DNA from: Entelurus aequoreus
Lineage: Eukaryota; Chordata; Actinopteri; Syngnathiformes; Syngnathidae
Length of the DNA stretch: 64,000 nucleotides
NCBI RefSeq assembly: GCF_033978785.1
Contig: NC_084751.1
Span: 51,066,983 to 51,130,982, forward strand
Direction: 5' to 3'
Each line of letters begins with the position of its first letter. The first letter of the stretch is position 1. The notes below the pieces were generated by a model. The model was not told the origin of the DNA. It worked only from the letters and a program-made list of their open reading frames with translations, and searched no databases. Positions 1 through 11,821 of the stretch are shown here, one piece after another. The translations under genes were made by a program, and so were the position numbers.

Positions 1-2513
1 TAGGGCGAAAGTGTAAGAGGCAACATGTGTGATGGTATGGGGGTGTATTAGTGGTCAAGACATGTTCTAGGGTGAAAGTGTAAAAGGCAGCATGTGTGAT
101 GGTATGGGGGTGTATTAGTGGTCAAGACATGTTCTAGGGTGAAAGTGTAGAAGGCAGCATGTGTGATGGTATGGGGGTGTATTAGTGGTCAAGACATGTT
201 CTAGGGTGAAAGTGTAAAAGGCAGCATGTGTGATGGTATGGGGGTGTATTAGTGGTCAAGACATGTTCTAGGGTGAAAGTGTAGAAGGCAGCATGTGTGA
301 TGGTATGGGGGTGTATTAGTGGTCAAGACATGTTCTAGGGTGAAAGTGTAAAAGGCAGCATGTGTGATGGTATGGGGGTGTATTAGTGGTCAAGACATGT
401 TCTAGGGTGAAAGTGTAGAAGGCAGCATGTGTGATGGTATGGGGGTGTATTAGTGGTCAAGACATGTTCTAGGGTGAAAGTGTAAAAGGCAGCATGTGTG
501 ATGGTATGGGGGTGTATTAGTGGCCAAGACATGTTCTAGGGTGAAAGTGTAGAAGGCAGCATGTGTGATGGTTGGGGGTGTATTAGTGGTCAAGACATGT
601 TCTAGGGTGAAAGTGTAAAAGGCAGCATGTGTGATGGTATGGGGTGTATTAGTGGTCAAGACATGTTCTAGGGTGAAAGTGTAGAAGGCAGCATGTGTGA
701 TGGTATGGGGGTGTATTAGTGGTCAAGACATGTTCTAGGGTGAAAGTGTAAAAGGCAGCATGTGTGATGGTATGGGGGTGTATTAGTGGTCAAGACATGT
801 TCTAGGGTGAAAGTGTAGAAGGCAGCATGTGTGATGGTATGGGGGTGTATTAGTGGTCAAGACATGTTCTAGGGTGAAAGTGTAAAAGGCAGCATGTGTG
901 ATGGTATGGGGGTGTATTAGTGGTCAAGACATGTTCTAGGGTGAAAGTGTAGAAGGCAGCATGTGTGATGGTATGGGGGTGTATTAGTGGTCAAGACATG
1001 TTCTAGGGTGAAAGTGTAAAAGGCAGCATGTGTGATGGTATGGGGGTGTATTAGTGGTCAAGACATGTTCTAGGGTGAAAGTGTAGAAGGCAGCATGTGT
1101 GATGGTATGGGGGTGTATTAGTGGTCAAGACATGTTCTAGGGTGAAAGTGTAAAGGCAGCATGTGTGATGGTATGGGGGTGTATTAGTGGTCAAGACATG
1201 TTCTAGGGTGAAAGTGTAGAAGGCAGCATGTGTGATGGTATGGGGGTGTATTAGTGGTCAAGACATGTTCTAGGGTGAAAGTGTAAAAGGCAGCATGTGT
1301 GATGGTATGGGGGTGTATTAGTGGTCAAGACATGTTCTAGGGTGAAAGTGTAGAAGGCAGCATGTGTGATGGTATGGGGGTGTATTAGTGGTCAAGACAT
1401 GTTCTAGGGTGAAAGTGTAAGAGGCAGCATGTGTGATGGTATGGGGGTGTATTAGTGGTCAAGACATGTTCTAGGGTGAAAGTGTAGAAGGCAGCATGTG
1501 TGATGGTATGGGGGTGTATTAGTGGTCAAGACATGTTCTAGGGTGAAAGTGTAAGAGGCAGCATGTGTGATGGTATGGGGGTGTATTAGTGGTCAAGACA
1601 TGTTCTAGGGTGAAAGTGTAAAGGCAGCATGTGTGATGGTATGGGGGTGTATTAGTGGTCAAGACATGTTCTAGGGTGAAAGTGTAGAGGCAGCATGTGT
1701 GATGGTATGGGGGGTGTATTAGTGGTCAAGACATGTTCTAGGGTGAAAGTGTAGAAGGCAGCATGTGTGATGGTATGGGGGTGTATTAGTGGTCAAGACA
1801 TGTTCTAGGGTGAAAGTGTAGAAGGCAGCATGTGTGATGGTATGGGGGTGTATTAGTGGTCAAGACATGTTCTAGGGTGAAAGTGTAAGAGGCAGCATGT
1901 GTGATGGTATGGGGGTGTATTAGTGGTCAAGACATGTTCTAGGGTGAAAGTGTAGAAGGCAGCATGTGTGATGGTATGGGGGTGTATTAGTGGTCAAGAC
2001 ATGTTCTAGGGTGAAAGTGTAAAAGGCAGCATGTGTGATGGTATGGGGGTGTATTAGTGGTCAAGACATGTTCTAGGGTGAAAGTGTAGAAGGCAGCATG
2101 TGTGATGGTATGGGGGTGTATTAGTGGTCAAGACATGTTCTAGGGTGAAAGTGTAAGAAGGCAGCATGTGTGATGGTATGGGGGTGTATTAGTGGTCAAG
2201 ACATGTTCTAGGGTGAAGTGTAGAAGGCAGCATGTGTGATGGTATGGGGGTGTATTAGTGGTCAAGACATGTTCTAGGGTGAAAGTGTAAAAGGCAGCAT
2301 GTGTGATGGTATGGGGGTGTATTAGTGGCCAAGACATGTTCTAGGGTGAAAGTGTAAAGAGGCAGCATGTGTGTAGGTGATGGTATGGGGGTGTAGATTA
2401 GTGGTCAAGACATGTTCTAGGGTGAAAGTGTAGAAGGCAGCATGTGTGATGGTATGGGGGTGTATTAGTGGTCAAGACATGTTCTAGGGTGAAAGTGTAA
2501 AAGGCAGCATGTG
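1..2513. repeat. 67-bp minisatellite derived from Tc1/mariner transposase coding sequence
   Basis: About 37 head-to-tail copies of a 67-bp unit with very few substitutions or 1-bp indels. Copies alternate between GTGTAAAAGG and GTGTAGAAGG over much of the first 1.4 kb, giving a 134-bp higher-order unit. Read on the plus strand, part of each unit encodes ACVMVWGCISGQDM. The VMVWG(C)(I/F)S block is characteristic of Tc1/mariner DDE transposases, so the unit looks like a transposase fragment that was later amplified. It is followed in frame by a stop (TAG), so no protein is expected. Short minus-strand reading frames here are by-products of the repeat. Confidence 0.9.
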
Positions 2514-2533
2514 NNNNNNNNNNNNNNNNNNNN
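2514..2533. other. Assembly gap (20 N)
   Basis: Twenty N characters separate the minisatellite from the LINE. The true distance is unknown; twenty may be a placeholder. The gap removes the C-terminus of LINE ORF2 and its 3' UTR. Confidence 1.
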
Positions 2534-5495
2534 AATCGGCGAGATAGGCTGGAGCTAAACCGTGTAATATTTTATACGTAAGTAGTAAAACCTTAAAGTC
2601 GCATCTTAAGTGCACAGGAAGCCAGTGCAAGTGAGCCAGTATAGGCGTAATATGATCAAACTTTCTTGTTTTTGTCAAAAGCCTTGCAGCCGCATTTTGT
2701 ACCAACTGTAATCTTTTAATGCTAGACATAGGGAGGCCCGAAAATAATACATTACAGTAATCGAGACGAGACGTAACGAACGCATGAATAATGATCTCAG
2801 CGTCGCTAGTGGACAAGATGGAACGAATTTTAGCGATATTACGGAGATGAAAGAAGGCCGTTTTAGTAACACTCTTAATGTGTGACTCAAACGAGAGAGT
2901 TGGGTCGAAGATAATACCCAGATTCTTTACCGAGTCTCCTTGTTTAATTGTTTGGTTGTCAAATGTTAAGGTGGTGTTATTAAATAGATGTTGGTGTCTA
3001 GCAGGGCCGATAATCAGCATTTCCGTTTTCTTAGCGTTGAGTTGCAAAAAGTTAGCGGACATCCATTGTTTAATTTCATTAAGACACGCCTCCAGCTGAC
3101 TACAGTCCGGCGTGTTGGTCAGCTTTAGGGGCATGTAGAGTTGAGTGTCATCAGCATAACAGTGAAAGCTAACACCGTACTTGCGTATGATGTCACCCAG
3201 CGGCAGCATGTAAATACTAAAGAGTGCAGGGCCAAGAACCGAACCCTGGGGAACTCCGCACGTTACCTTGACATAGTCCGAGGTCACATTGTTATGGGAG
3301 ACGCACTGCATCCTGTCAGTAAGATAAGAGTTAAACCAAGACAAGGCTAAGTCTGACATACCAATACGTGTTTTGATACGCTCTAATAAAATATTATGAT
3401 CGACGGTATCGAAAGCGGCGCTAAGATCAAGAAGCAGCAACATAGATGACGCATCAGAATCCATCGTTAGCAATAGATCATTAGTCATTTTTGCGAGGGC
3501 TGTCTCCGTAGAGTGATTTGCCCTGAAACCGGATTGAAAAGGTTCACAGAGATTGTTAGTCACTAAGTGTTCATTTAGCTGCTGTGCAACAGTTTTTTCG
3601 AGAATTTTGGAAATAAACGGAAGGTGGGAGACCGGTCGGTAGTTTACCATGAGGTCAGGATCGAGGTTAGGTCTTTTGAGCAGAGGATGAATAACCGCTT
3701 TTTTGAATGCTAGGGGAACAGTGCCGGAGGAAAGTGATAAGTTTATAATATTTAACACTGATGGACCTAATAATACAAACAGTTCCTTGATAAGTTTCCC
3801 AGGAAGTGGGTCAAGTAAACATGTTGTTTGTTTTATCCCACTTACACGCTGTAATAATTCCTCTAATGTTATTTCATCAAAAATAGAGAGACTATTTTGG
3901 AGGGCAGTGTCCGTCGTATATACAGTCGTATTTGTGTTAATAGAGCCCAGTTGTAGCTGGGATGCGTTGTCTTTAATCTCCTTTCTAATGAGTTCTATTT
4001 TCTTATTAAAGAAATTCATAAAATCATCTGCCGAGTGGGTGGAGCTACTGGGAGGAGTCCCTTGTTGGGTTAGCGATGCTACTGTACTAAACAGAAATTT
4101 AGGATCGTTTTTGTTGAGGCGGATGAGATTTGAGTAGTATTTAGCTTTAGCTAAGGTAAGCATGCGTTTATAAGTTATTAAACTATCACTCCATGCTTGA
4201 TGGAAAACCTCAAGTTTAGTCGCGCGCCATTTGCGTTCCAGTTTTCTACATGATAATTTATGAGCTCTAATTTCTTCTGTAAACCATGGGGTGCGCCTTT
4301 TAGGGGCCCTTTTTTGCTTTAGCGGTGCTATACTATCAATAATTTCGCGCAAGGCATCGTCAAAGTTGTTAGTGAGTTTATCAATAGAGCCGACATAATT
4401 TGGGAATGGTGCTATTACCGAAGGCAGTAGGTCAGCAAGAGTCATCGTTGTGGCAGCATTAATGTTGCGGCCGCTATAGCAGTTATTATTATTATTAGCT
4501 TGTTGACAAAGAGTCAAAACTTCAAATTTTATAAGGTAATGATCGGACATTACTTTAGTATATGGAAGTATCATAACTTTGGAGGTGGTGACACCCCTGA
4601 CAAGCACTAGATCTATTGTATTACCGTTGCGATGCGTGGGTTCATGTATTATTTGTGTAAGACCACAGCTATCAATTATGGTTTGGAGCGCCACGCACTG
4701 AGGGTCCGATGGGGTATTCATATGGATATTAAAGTCCCCCATTATGATTATATTGTCGGCGTGCGTCACTAGATCAGCAACGAACTCTGAGAATTCACTG
4801 ATAAAGTCCGAATAGGGCCCAGGGGGGCGGTAGATAACAGCCAGGTCGAGAGGTAGCGGTGTGACAGACCTCATAGTAAGCACCTCAAACGATTTATATT
4901 TATTATTTAGGTTAGGGGTAAGGTTGAAATTTTCATTGTATATTAGTGCGACACCCCCTCCCCTTTTAAGAGGGCGGGCAACATGCGCATTCGTATAGTT
5001 AGGAGGAGATGCCTCATTGAGCGCAAAAAATTCGTCCGGTTTGAGCCAGGTTTCGCTAAGACCAATGACGTTAAGATTGTTGTCTCTAATGACCTCATTA
5101 ACCAATAACGCTTTGGGAGACAATGATCTTATGTTTAAAAAGCCCATATTATAGGTATTGGGCTGTTTTGACGAGTTTTTGTTAAGATTATCCGTAGTGG
5201 CAATATTAACAATGTTGCGTTTATTATGCGTAGTGCACTTTAAATAGTTTCGACCATATCTAGGAATTGATATGATGGGAATTTTCCGATTGTTTGCTTG
5301 GTGCTGCAATAGACTGGACATATCATAATTTGCCACCTCAGTAGAATGCATGTCCACCTCTGACACAGACACAACAGAAAAAACATTATGTGAATTGTGT
5401 ATTATTCTAAGAGAATTGCTATGCGTACATGGATTATCCAGCCTGGCGCTGGCTAGTTCTAGCTTAACTGACTCCTCACCCGGACTAACAGACAT
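2534..5495 (-). CDS. LINE ORF2: AP-endonuclease / reverse transcriptase, C-terminus missing
   Basis: About 986 uninterrupted codons from ATG at 5,495 to the gap. The protein nicks target DNA and reverse-transcribes the element RNA there (target-primed reverse transcription). Endonuclease (EEP fold), about residues 117-325: NIRSLS, SETW (Glu148), GDFNIH (Asp254, Asn256), TIDLVL and MSDHY (His319). Reverse transcriptase, about 600-900: NYRPVSHLPFISKILEK, SGFRANHSTETAL, LLLLDLSAAFD (Asp690), GVPQGSVLGP and YADD (780-783). The LHGLAPAYLAD stretch close to the gap is the usual start of the C-terminal tail, so only some 60-90 residues seem lost. The residues an ORF caller adds beyond the gap come from the minisatellite and are not real. 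The start is the first ATG after the ORF1 stop, 39 bp away; reinitiation is plausible but unproven. Confidence 0.93.
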
Positions 5496-5534
5496 TGTAA
5501 TTGCCTGTGACCGGGCTTGCTCTAGTGTAGTCAG

Positions 5535-6302
5535 TCAAGTGAGACTTAAATAGTAGTCTATGTTTCTAGACAGGATGATGGCGCCTTCCTGGTTAGGGTG
5601 AAGGCCGTCTCTCATCAGCAAGCCTGGTTTGCCCCAGAAAGAGGGCCAGTTATCAATAAACGTTAGTCCCTGCGTCCTACAGTAGCTAGCCAACCACTTG
5701 TTAAGCGAGACTAATCTGCTATATCTCTCATCATTGCCTCTCGCAGGCAGGGGGCCAGAGACAATTACTCGATGCCTGGACATCTTTCTGGCGAGATCAC
5801 AAGTCCTGGCTATGTTTCTCTTTGTAATCTCTGACTGTCTCATTCTAGTGTCATTGGAGCCAACGTGTACAACTATATTCGCATAATTAGTGGTGCGATT
5901 AGCCTGTCGTACGTGTTTACTAGGCCTGTTGCGAGTTAGCTCCCTAAGATTAGCTTCAATGTCAGGTGCTCTGGCCCCGGGGATACACTTTATTGTGGCT
6001 GGTTTGCTAAGCTTTATGTTTCGGGTGATGGAGTCCCCTATAACTAAGGTGTGGTGCCCGGTAGACTGGGGTGTAGGACTAGCTAAAGAGCTAAATCTAT
6101 TATGCGTCTCAACCGGTACACCGTAGCTTGTAGGTCGCTTAGGACTGCTACAAGCTGGGCTAGTTAGCTCGCTACAGCTAACGCTAGCAGATGTGTCCGC
6201 AACATCTAAAGTTACGACATTACTCTGCTCTAACTGGCGGACACGGCCCTCTAGCAGAGCCAACCTCTCCGTGAGTATGGTGCAAGACGCGCAGGAAGCC
6301 AT
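5535..6302 (-). CDS. LINE ORF1: coiled-coil plus SGNH/GDSL esterase protein
   Basis: 255 codons, complete. Cys4 and Cys7 precede a short heptad-like segment (about 10-27, TERLALLEGRVRQLEQ) that could multimerise. Residues 85-255 form an SGNH hydrolase-type domain: block I VIGDSITRN with nucleophile Ser91, block III VVHVGSNDT with Asn150, block V RDGLHPN with Asp232 and His235. ORF1 proteins of CR1 and L2 LINEs are known to carry this esterase type in place of the RRM-type ORF1p of L1; they are thought to bind RNA or membranes in the retrotransposition particle. All catalytic positions are kept. It lies directly upstream of ORF2 and ends in TGA at 5,535-5,537. I chose ATG 6,302 because MASCASC gives the full domain and the LINE leader lies upstream. 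Confidence 0.92.
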   Translation of the reverse strand: MASCASCTILTERLALLEGRVRQLEQSNVVTLDVADTSASVSCSELTSPACSSPKRPTSYGVPVETHNRFSSLASPTPQSTGHHTLVIGDSITRNIKLSKPATIKCIPGARAPDIEANLRELTRNRPSKHVRQANRTTNYANIVVHVGSNDTRMRQSEITKRNIARTCDLARKMSRHRVIVSGPLPARGNDERYSRLVSLNKWLASYCRTQGLTFIDNWPSFWGKPGLLMRDGLHPNQEGAIILSRNIDYYLSLT

Positions 6303-6833
<531 letters not shown>

Positions 6834-6834
6834 T

Positions 6835-7078
<244 letters not shown>

Positions 7079-7081
7079 TAT

Positions 7082-7565
7082 TAGGGTTTTCCCTGTATTT
7101 CGATACTTTTCGATACTTTTCTAAATAAAGTAGACCACAAAAAAATTGCATTATTAGCTTTATTTTAACAAAAAGAAAATCTTGGGGTACATGAAACATA
7201 TGTTTATTAATGTAATTTAGTCCTAAATAAAATAGTGAACATACTAGACAACTTGTCTTTTAGTAGTAAGTAAACAAACAAAGACTCCTAATTAGTCTGC
7301 TGACGTATGCAGTAACATATTGTGTCATTTATCATTCTATTAATTTGTCAACATAATGAGGGACAAACTGTAAAAAATTATCATTAATCCACTTGTTCAT
7401 TTACTGTTAATATCTGCTTATTTTCTGTTTTAACATGTTCTATCTACACTTCTGTTCAAATGTAATAATCACTTATTCTTCTGATTTGGATACTTTACAT
7501 TAGTTTTGGATGATACCACACATTTAGGTATCGATCCGATACCAAGTAGTTACAGGATCATACAT
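7082..7565 (+). mobile_element. Fragment of hAT-like family 'H1' (terminus and internal sequence)
   Basis: Starts with TAGGGTTTTCCCTG. Bases 7,118-7,290 match, in inverted orientation, the 280-bp satellite units at 20,040-21,945, including the stretch through ACATATGTTTATTA. Bases 7,408-7,560 match 30,300-30,450 (ATGTTCTATCTACACTTCTG, GATGATACCACA, TACCAAGTAGTTACAGG). This links three separated regions as one non-autonomous family. No transposase is visible. 7,566-7,765 is not assigned. Confidence 0.65.
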
Positions 7566-7765
7566 TGCGAGTTGAAACAAGTCCCTGGACGGAGGAGAGC
7601 TTTGAGGGCTAAAACCAAAGGATTGCTTTGCGCGAGGCCGCCATTGCGGTCCGACGTTGTAGTCAAAAAGGTTCCTTCTTTTTCTCTATCCTTCACATGC
7701 ATCCTCCGCTGTTGTCGTTTATAATACACAATAATGTATACGTCTAAGGTGTATCTGTCAGTAAA

Positions 7766-7908
7766 CTCCATATGGAAACTACAACAAAACGGCGCATCCT
7801 GAAGAGACTGTCAGAAAGCAGCTTGAAGATGATGTGTAAAACATCATCTATGCAACATTTTGAGCAAAGAACCACCATTACATGTTAGGTAGACCACAAG
7901 GAAGTCTT
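7766..7908 (-). mobile_element. Inverted partial copy of the MITE at 11,822-13,435
   Basis: The reverse complement matches 11,880-11,905 joined to 12,634-12,745 (AAGACTTCCTTGTGGTCTAC, ATGTAATGGTGGTTCTTTG, GATGATGTTTTACACATCAT). Because it lacks the hAT insertion of the right-hand copy, it serves as a paralogous empty site. Confidence 0.75.
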
Positions 7909-8304
7909 TTAAAGGCTTACTGAAAGCCACTACTAGCGACCACGCAGTCTGATAGTTTATATATCAATGATGAAATCTTAACATTGCAACACATGCCAAT
8001 ATGGCCGGGTTAACTTATAAAGTGACATTTTGAATTTCCCGGGAAATATCAGACTGAAAACATTTATGTATGATGACGTCAATGGTTGAAGCAGACATTT
8101 TGGAATAGCACGGTGGCTAGCTTAAGTCGTCTGTTTTCATCGCATAATTCCACAGTATTCTGGACATCTGTGTTGGTGAATCTTTTGCAATTTGTTTAAT
8201 GAACAATGGAGACTGCAAAGAAGAAAGTTGTAGGTGGGATCGGTGTATTAGCGGCTAGCTACAGCAACAGAACCAGGAGGACTTTGAGTTGGATAGCAGA
8301 CGCG

Positions 8305-8817
8305 CTATCCGACGCTAGCCGTCGACCGCACAGATAATCGGGTGAAGTCCTTCGTCGCGCCGTCGATGGCTGGAACGCAGGTGAGCACGGGTGTTGATGA
8401 GCACATGAGGGCAGGCATAGGTGGAGAGCTAATGTTTTCAGCATAGCTCTGACGAGGTCCTGTAGCTAAGTTAGCTTCAATGGCGTCGTTAGCAACAGCA
8501 TTGCTAGGCTTCGCCAGGCTGGACAGCATTAACCGTGTATTTACAGGTCCAGGGTTTGGTTCGGTGTCTCCTGATAGTAGAAGTAATAATAGTATTGTTG
8601 ATCTTCTGTCTATCCTTCCAGTCAGGGGCTTATTTCTTCTGTTTCTATCCGCAGTTAAGCACGATGCTATCACGTTAGCTCCGTAGCTAAAGTGCTTCAC
8701 CGATGTATTGTCGTGGAGATAAAAGTCACTGTGAATGTCCATTTCGCGTTCTCGACTCTCATTTTCAAGAGGATATAGTATCCGAGGTGGTTTAAAATAC
8801 AAATCCGTGATCCACAA
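8305..8817 (-). pseudogene. LINE-like N-terminal ORF fragment with 2A-like motif
   Basis: A 170-codon open frame on the minus strand inside the piggyBac-like element. Its centre reads ILLLLLLSGDTEPNPGP, a leucine-rich run leading into a match to the 2A consensus D(V/I)ExNPGP with Thr in place of Val/Ile (8,545-8,571). 2A-like sequences at the N-terminus of ORFs in several APE-type non-LTR retrotransposon clades are known; they cause ribosome skipping or act as signal sequences. No RT or endonuclease follows, so this is a captured fragment. The region before the leucines has no recognisable domain. Its frame is closed by a stop near 8,305. Whether it is translated is unknown. Confidence 0.5.
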
Positions 8818-9029
8818 TAGAAAAAGGAGAAAGTGTGGAATCCAATGAGCCAGCTTGTACCTAAGTTACGGTCAGAGCGAAAAAAGATGCGTCCTGCACT
8901 GCACTCTAGTCCTTCACTCTCACTTTCCTCATATACGAATCTTTCATCCTCGCTCAAATCGTCGCTTTCTCGGTCCGAATCGCTCTCGCTGCTGGTGTAA
9001 ACAATGTGCAGATGTGAGGAGCTCCACAA
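8697..9029 (-). pseudogene. Acidic ORF start, possible piggyBac transposase N-terminus remnant
   Basis: 110 codons beginning near the right part of the piggyBac-like element. Residues 12-40 are strongly acidic and serine-rich (YTSSESDSDRESDDLSEDER). An acidic, disordered N-terminus is common in piggyBac transposases, and the position downstream of a TTAA end suits a relict first exon. After about residue 60 the frame has no recognisable domain. It overlaps the 2A-motif ORF in another frame, so at most one is meaningful. Identification as transposase is inference only. Confidence 0.3.
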
Positions 9030-9169
9030 CCTGTGACGTCACGCTACTTCCGGTACAGGCAAGGCTTTTTTTTAATCGGCGACCAAAATTTGCGAACTTT
9101 ATCGTCGATGTTCTCTACTAAATCCTTTCAGCAAAAATATGGCAATATCGCGAAATGATCAAGTATGAC

Positions 9170-11483
9170 TAGGGATGATACTCGAAACCGGTTTTATCGG
9201 TTGTTCGATAAGAAAAGAACCGAGTCCTCGGACTCGAATCCCTTTTTGAGAACCGGTACCCGTTATCGAGACCACTATAGTAAAGAAAAGAGTTGGTTCT
9301 TTATTCGAATCCCGTCCCGACCAGAAATGCTCCGTGTGACATCACAAGAAATGACGTCACGTAGCTCAGTCATTAGGCACAGATAGCGAAAGCAGGAAAA
9401 AAATGGACGGGAAAAAGCGCTCCAAGGTGTAATAAAGTTCAAAACAAAAGGTATAATCCAATGAATAACTTTACTGAGAGATTTGAGCAGACTACAAACA
9501 CATGACGAACACTTTTACCACCAACCGGAAACATAGCAACCAGGCTAGCAACGCACCTCCTTTAAGGCAGCTGTCGCAACGTTCTTAAAGCAACCGCAGC
9601 ACATACATATATATACAACATATCTCCCTTTTTTAACTTTTGTTTTTCACACTGTATATGTGTTGTCTGTCTAATTATAAATAATGCAGACAAGGCTTGT
9701 TGGCTGAGTTCTTGACGTTTACTTTCACAGCGTGGCAACATGCAACACTTTTCGGGGCTACCGCGCATGCTCGTAACTCCCGTTGCATGCTGGGTAGTGT
9801 AGTTGTTAAATTCTCTAGCTCAGGGGTCACCAACGCGGTGCCCGCGGGCACCAGGTAGCCCGTAAGGACCAGATGAGTAGCCCGCTTGTTCTAAAAATAG
9901 CTGAAATAGCAGCACTTACCAGTGAGCTGCCTCTATTTTTTAAATTTCATTTATTTACTAACAAGCTGGTCTCGCTTTGCCCGACATTTTTAATTCTAAG
10001 AGAGACAAAACTCAAATAGAATTTGAAAATCCATGAAAATATTTTAAAGACTTGGTCTTCACTCGTTTAAATAAATTCATTACTTTTTTTTACTTTGCTT
10101 CTTATAACTTTCAGAAAGACGATTTTAGAGAAAAAATACAACCTTAAAAATGATTTTAGGATTTTTAAACACATATACCTTTTTACTTTTTAAATTCCTT
10201 CCTCTTCTTTCCTGACAATTTAAATCAATGTTCAAGTATTTTTATTTATTTATTGTAAAGAATATTAAATACATTTTAATTTAATTCTTCATTTTAGCTT
10301 CTGTTTTTTCGACGAAGAATATTTGTGAAATATTTCTTCAAACTTATTATGATTAAAATTCAAAAAAATTATTCTGTCAAATCTAGAAAATCTGTAGAAT
10401 CAAATTTCAATCTTATTTCAAAGTCTTTTGAATTTCTTTTAAATTTTTTGTTCTGGAAATTCTAGAAGAAATAATGATTTGTCTTTGTTAGAAATATAGC
10501 TTGGTCCAATTTGTTATACATTCTAACAAAGTGTAGATGGGATTTTAACCTATTTAAAACATGTCATCAAAATTCTAAAATGAATCTTAATCAGGAAAAA
10601 TTACTAATGATGTTCCATAAATTATTTTTTAAAGTTTTTGTCTTCTTTTTTTGGGTTGAATTTTGAATTTTAAAGAGTCAAAATTGAATTTTTTTCGTGT
10701 TTTCTCCTCTTTTAAACCGTTCAATTAAGTGTAAATATCATTAATTATTAATAATAACGTTAAAGGTCAATTAAGCAAATAGGCTATTTCTGGCAATTTA
10801 TTTAAGTGTGTATCAAACTGGTAGCCCTTCGCATTAATCAGTACCCAAGAAGTAGCTCTTGCTTTCAAAAAGGTTGGTGACCCCAGCTCTAGCTCATAAC
10901 ATCTTTCCCCCTATAAAGAAATAATGTTAACTCAATAAAGTGCATTTCTTTTTTTAGCTTTAACTTTTCATTTTTTAGCATTGTAACCACATTTTCAAAC
11001 AACTTTTCTCTTCATAGAATTTTCTTTCAATAAAGAAATAAAGTGCAAAAATGTCAAAGCATCATAACAAACAGTTATGTTCCAATAGCAGCAGAAGTGC
11101 ACTTTTTGGAGAGCTGTATTATTTTCAGTTTTGTGCCCAAGGGACTGATTTTATTTAACACTATATTATTATTTATACACCTATAGTGATCACAGAGACA
11201 GCTTGTTTTTGTGTTACCTTATATATTTGTTTTTCTGAAAAAATCCTTAATATACTTATTGTATTTTTTTAGGTGGGTAACAGTCAATATTTATTTATTT
11301 ATTAGATTTAATCTTTTTCTTATATAATAAAAGTGAGCTTTTGTTAAACCAAATATTGTGTGTTTTTTTCCCATATACAACAACCTATCTGGACTCGATA
11401 AGAGAATTGATAAGGAATCGGTTCGATAAGAGGATTCGATAATAGGCTCGAACTCGATAATTCCTTATCAAACATCATCCCTA
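9170..11483. mobile_element. Non-autonomous hAT element, 2.3 kb, with 8-bp TSD
   Basis: Termini TAGGGATGAT (9,170) and ATCATCCCTA (ending 11,483) are perfect 10-bp inverted repeats, followed by TCGATAA-rich subterminal motifs (CGATAAG, TTATCGAG). The exact 8-bp duplication AGTATGAC lies at 9,162-9,169 and 11,484-11,491. It holds another hAT at 9,821-10,886. No transposase ORF. Region 9,400-9,812 and 10,895-11,390 is AT-rich filler with no gene. Confidence 0.92.
9821..10886. mobile_element. Non-autonomous hAT element, 1.07 kb, with 8-bp TSD (copy 1)
   Basis: Left end CAGGGGTCACCAACG, right end GTTGGTGACCCCAG (one mismatch). Exact TSD CTCTAGCT at 9,813-9,820 and 10,887-10,894. The body is about 75% AT and non-coding. 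A second copy, much alike along its length, is at 36,681-37,800. It is the innermost of three nested elements. Confidence 0.95.
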
Positions 11484-11752
11484 AGTATGACACATAGAAT
11501 GGACCTACTATCCCCGTTTAAATAAGAACATTTCATTTCAGTAGGCCTTTAAATGTAGGGGGGGAAAAAAATCATAACATGACCCCTTTAAATTGGCACA
11601 TCTTTGAACCTTTAACAGTATATTAGTGTTACTCTGTTTCAATATTTTGCCCATGAAGCGTCGACTTTCAGAGCGTGCACAGAAAAGATAGTATTCGCCA
11701 CGGAACCGCCATCATAATTTAGTCTCATGTTTTCCGTTTGTGAAGTCGGGCT

Positions 11753-11775
11753 CCCCCCCCCCCCCCCCCCCCCCC
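11753..11775. repeat. Poly-C tract
   Basis: A run of 23 C. It marks a possible sequencing or assembly weak point between the piggyBac-like element and the next MITE. Confidence 0.95.
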
Positions 11776-11821
11776 TGACGCTCAAGTGACACATAGGATG
11801 AATGATGGTGGGGCAAGAAGT

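Larger units (their letters stand above)
7909..11552 (-). mobile_element. piggyBac-like non-autonomous element (TTAA-flanked) hosting nested hATs
   Basis: TTAA at 7,909-7,912 and 11,549-11,552 bracket imperfect inverted termini AGGCTTACTGAAAG (left) and AGGCCTACTGAAATG (right, reverse complement). TTAA target duplication is the piggyBac signature. The interior holds a LINE-derived ORF with a 2A-like motif and an acidic ORF start. It is split by the hAT at 9,170-11,483; removing that leaves about 1.3 kb. The superfamily call rests on TTAA and the short TIRs only. Confidence 0.65.

Noticed and set aside
2484..2533. LINE ORF2 C-terminus reading through the N gap into HMLPFTLSP
   Set aside because: Those residues come from the minisatellite; the gap breaks the frame evidence.
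3703..4137. 144-codon plus-strand frame
   Set aside because: Antisense shadow of LINE ORF2.
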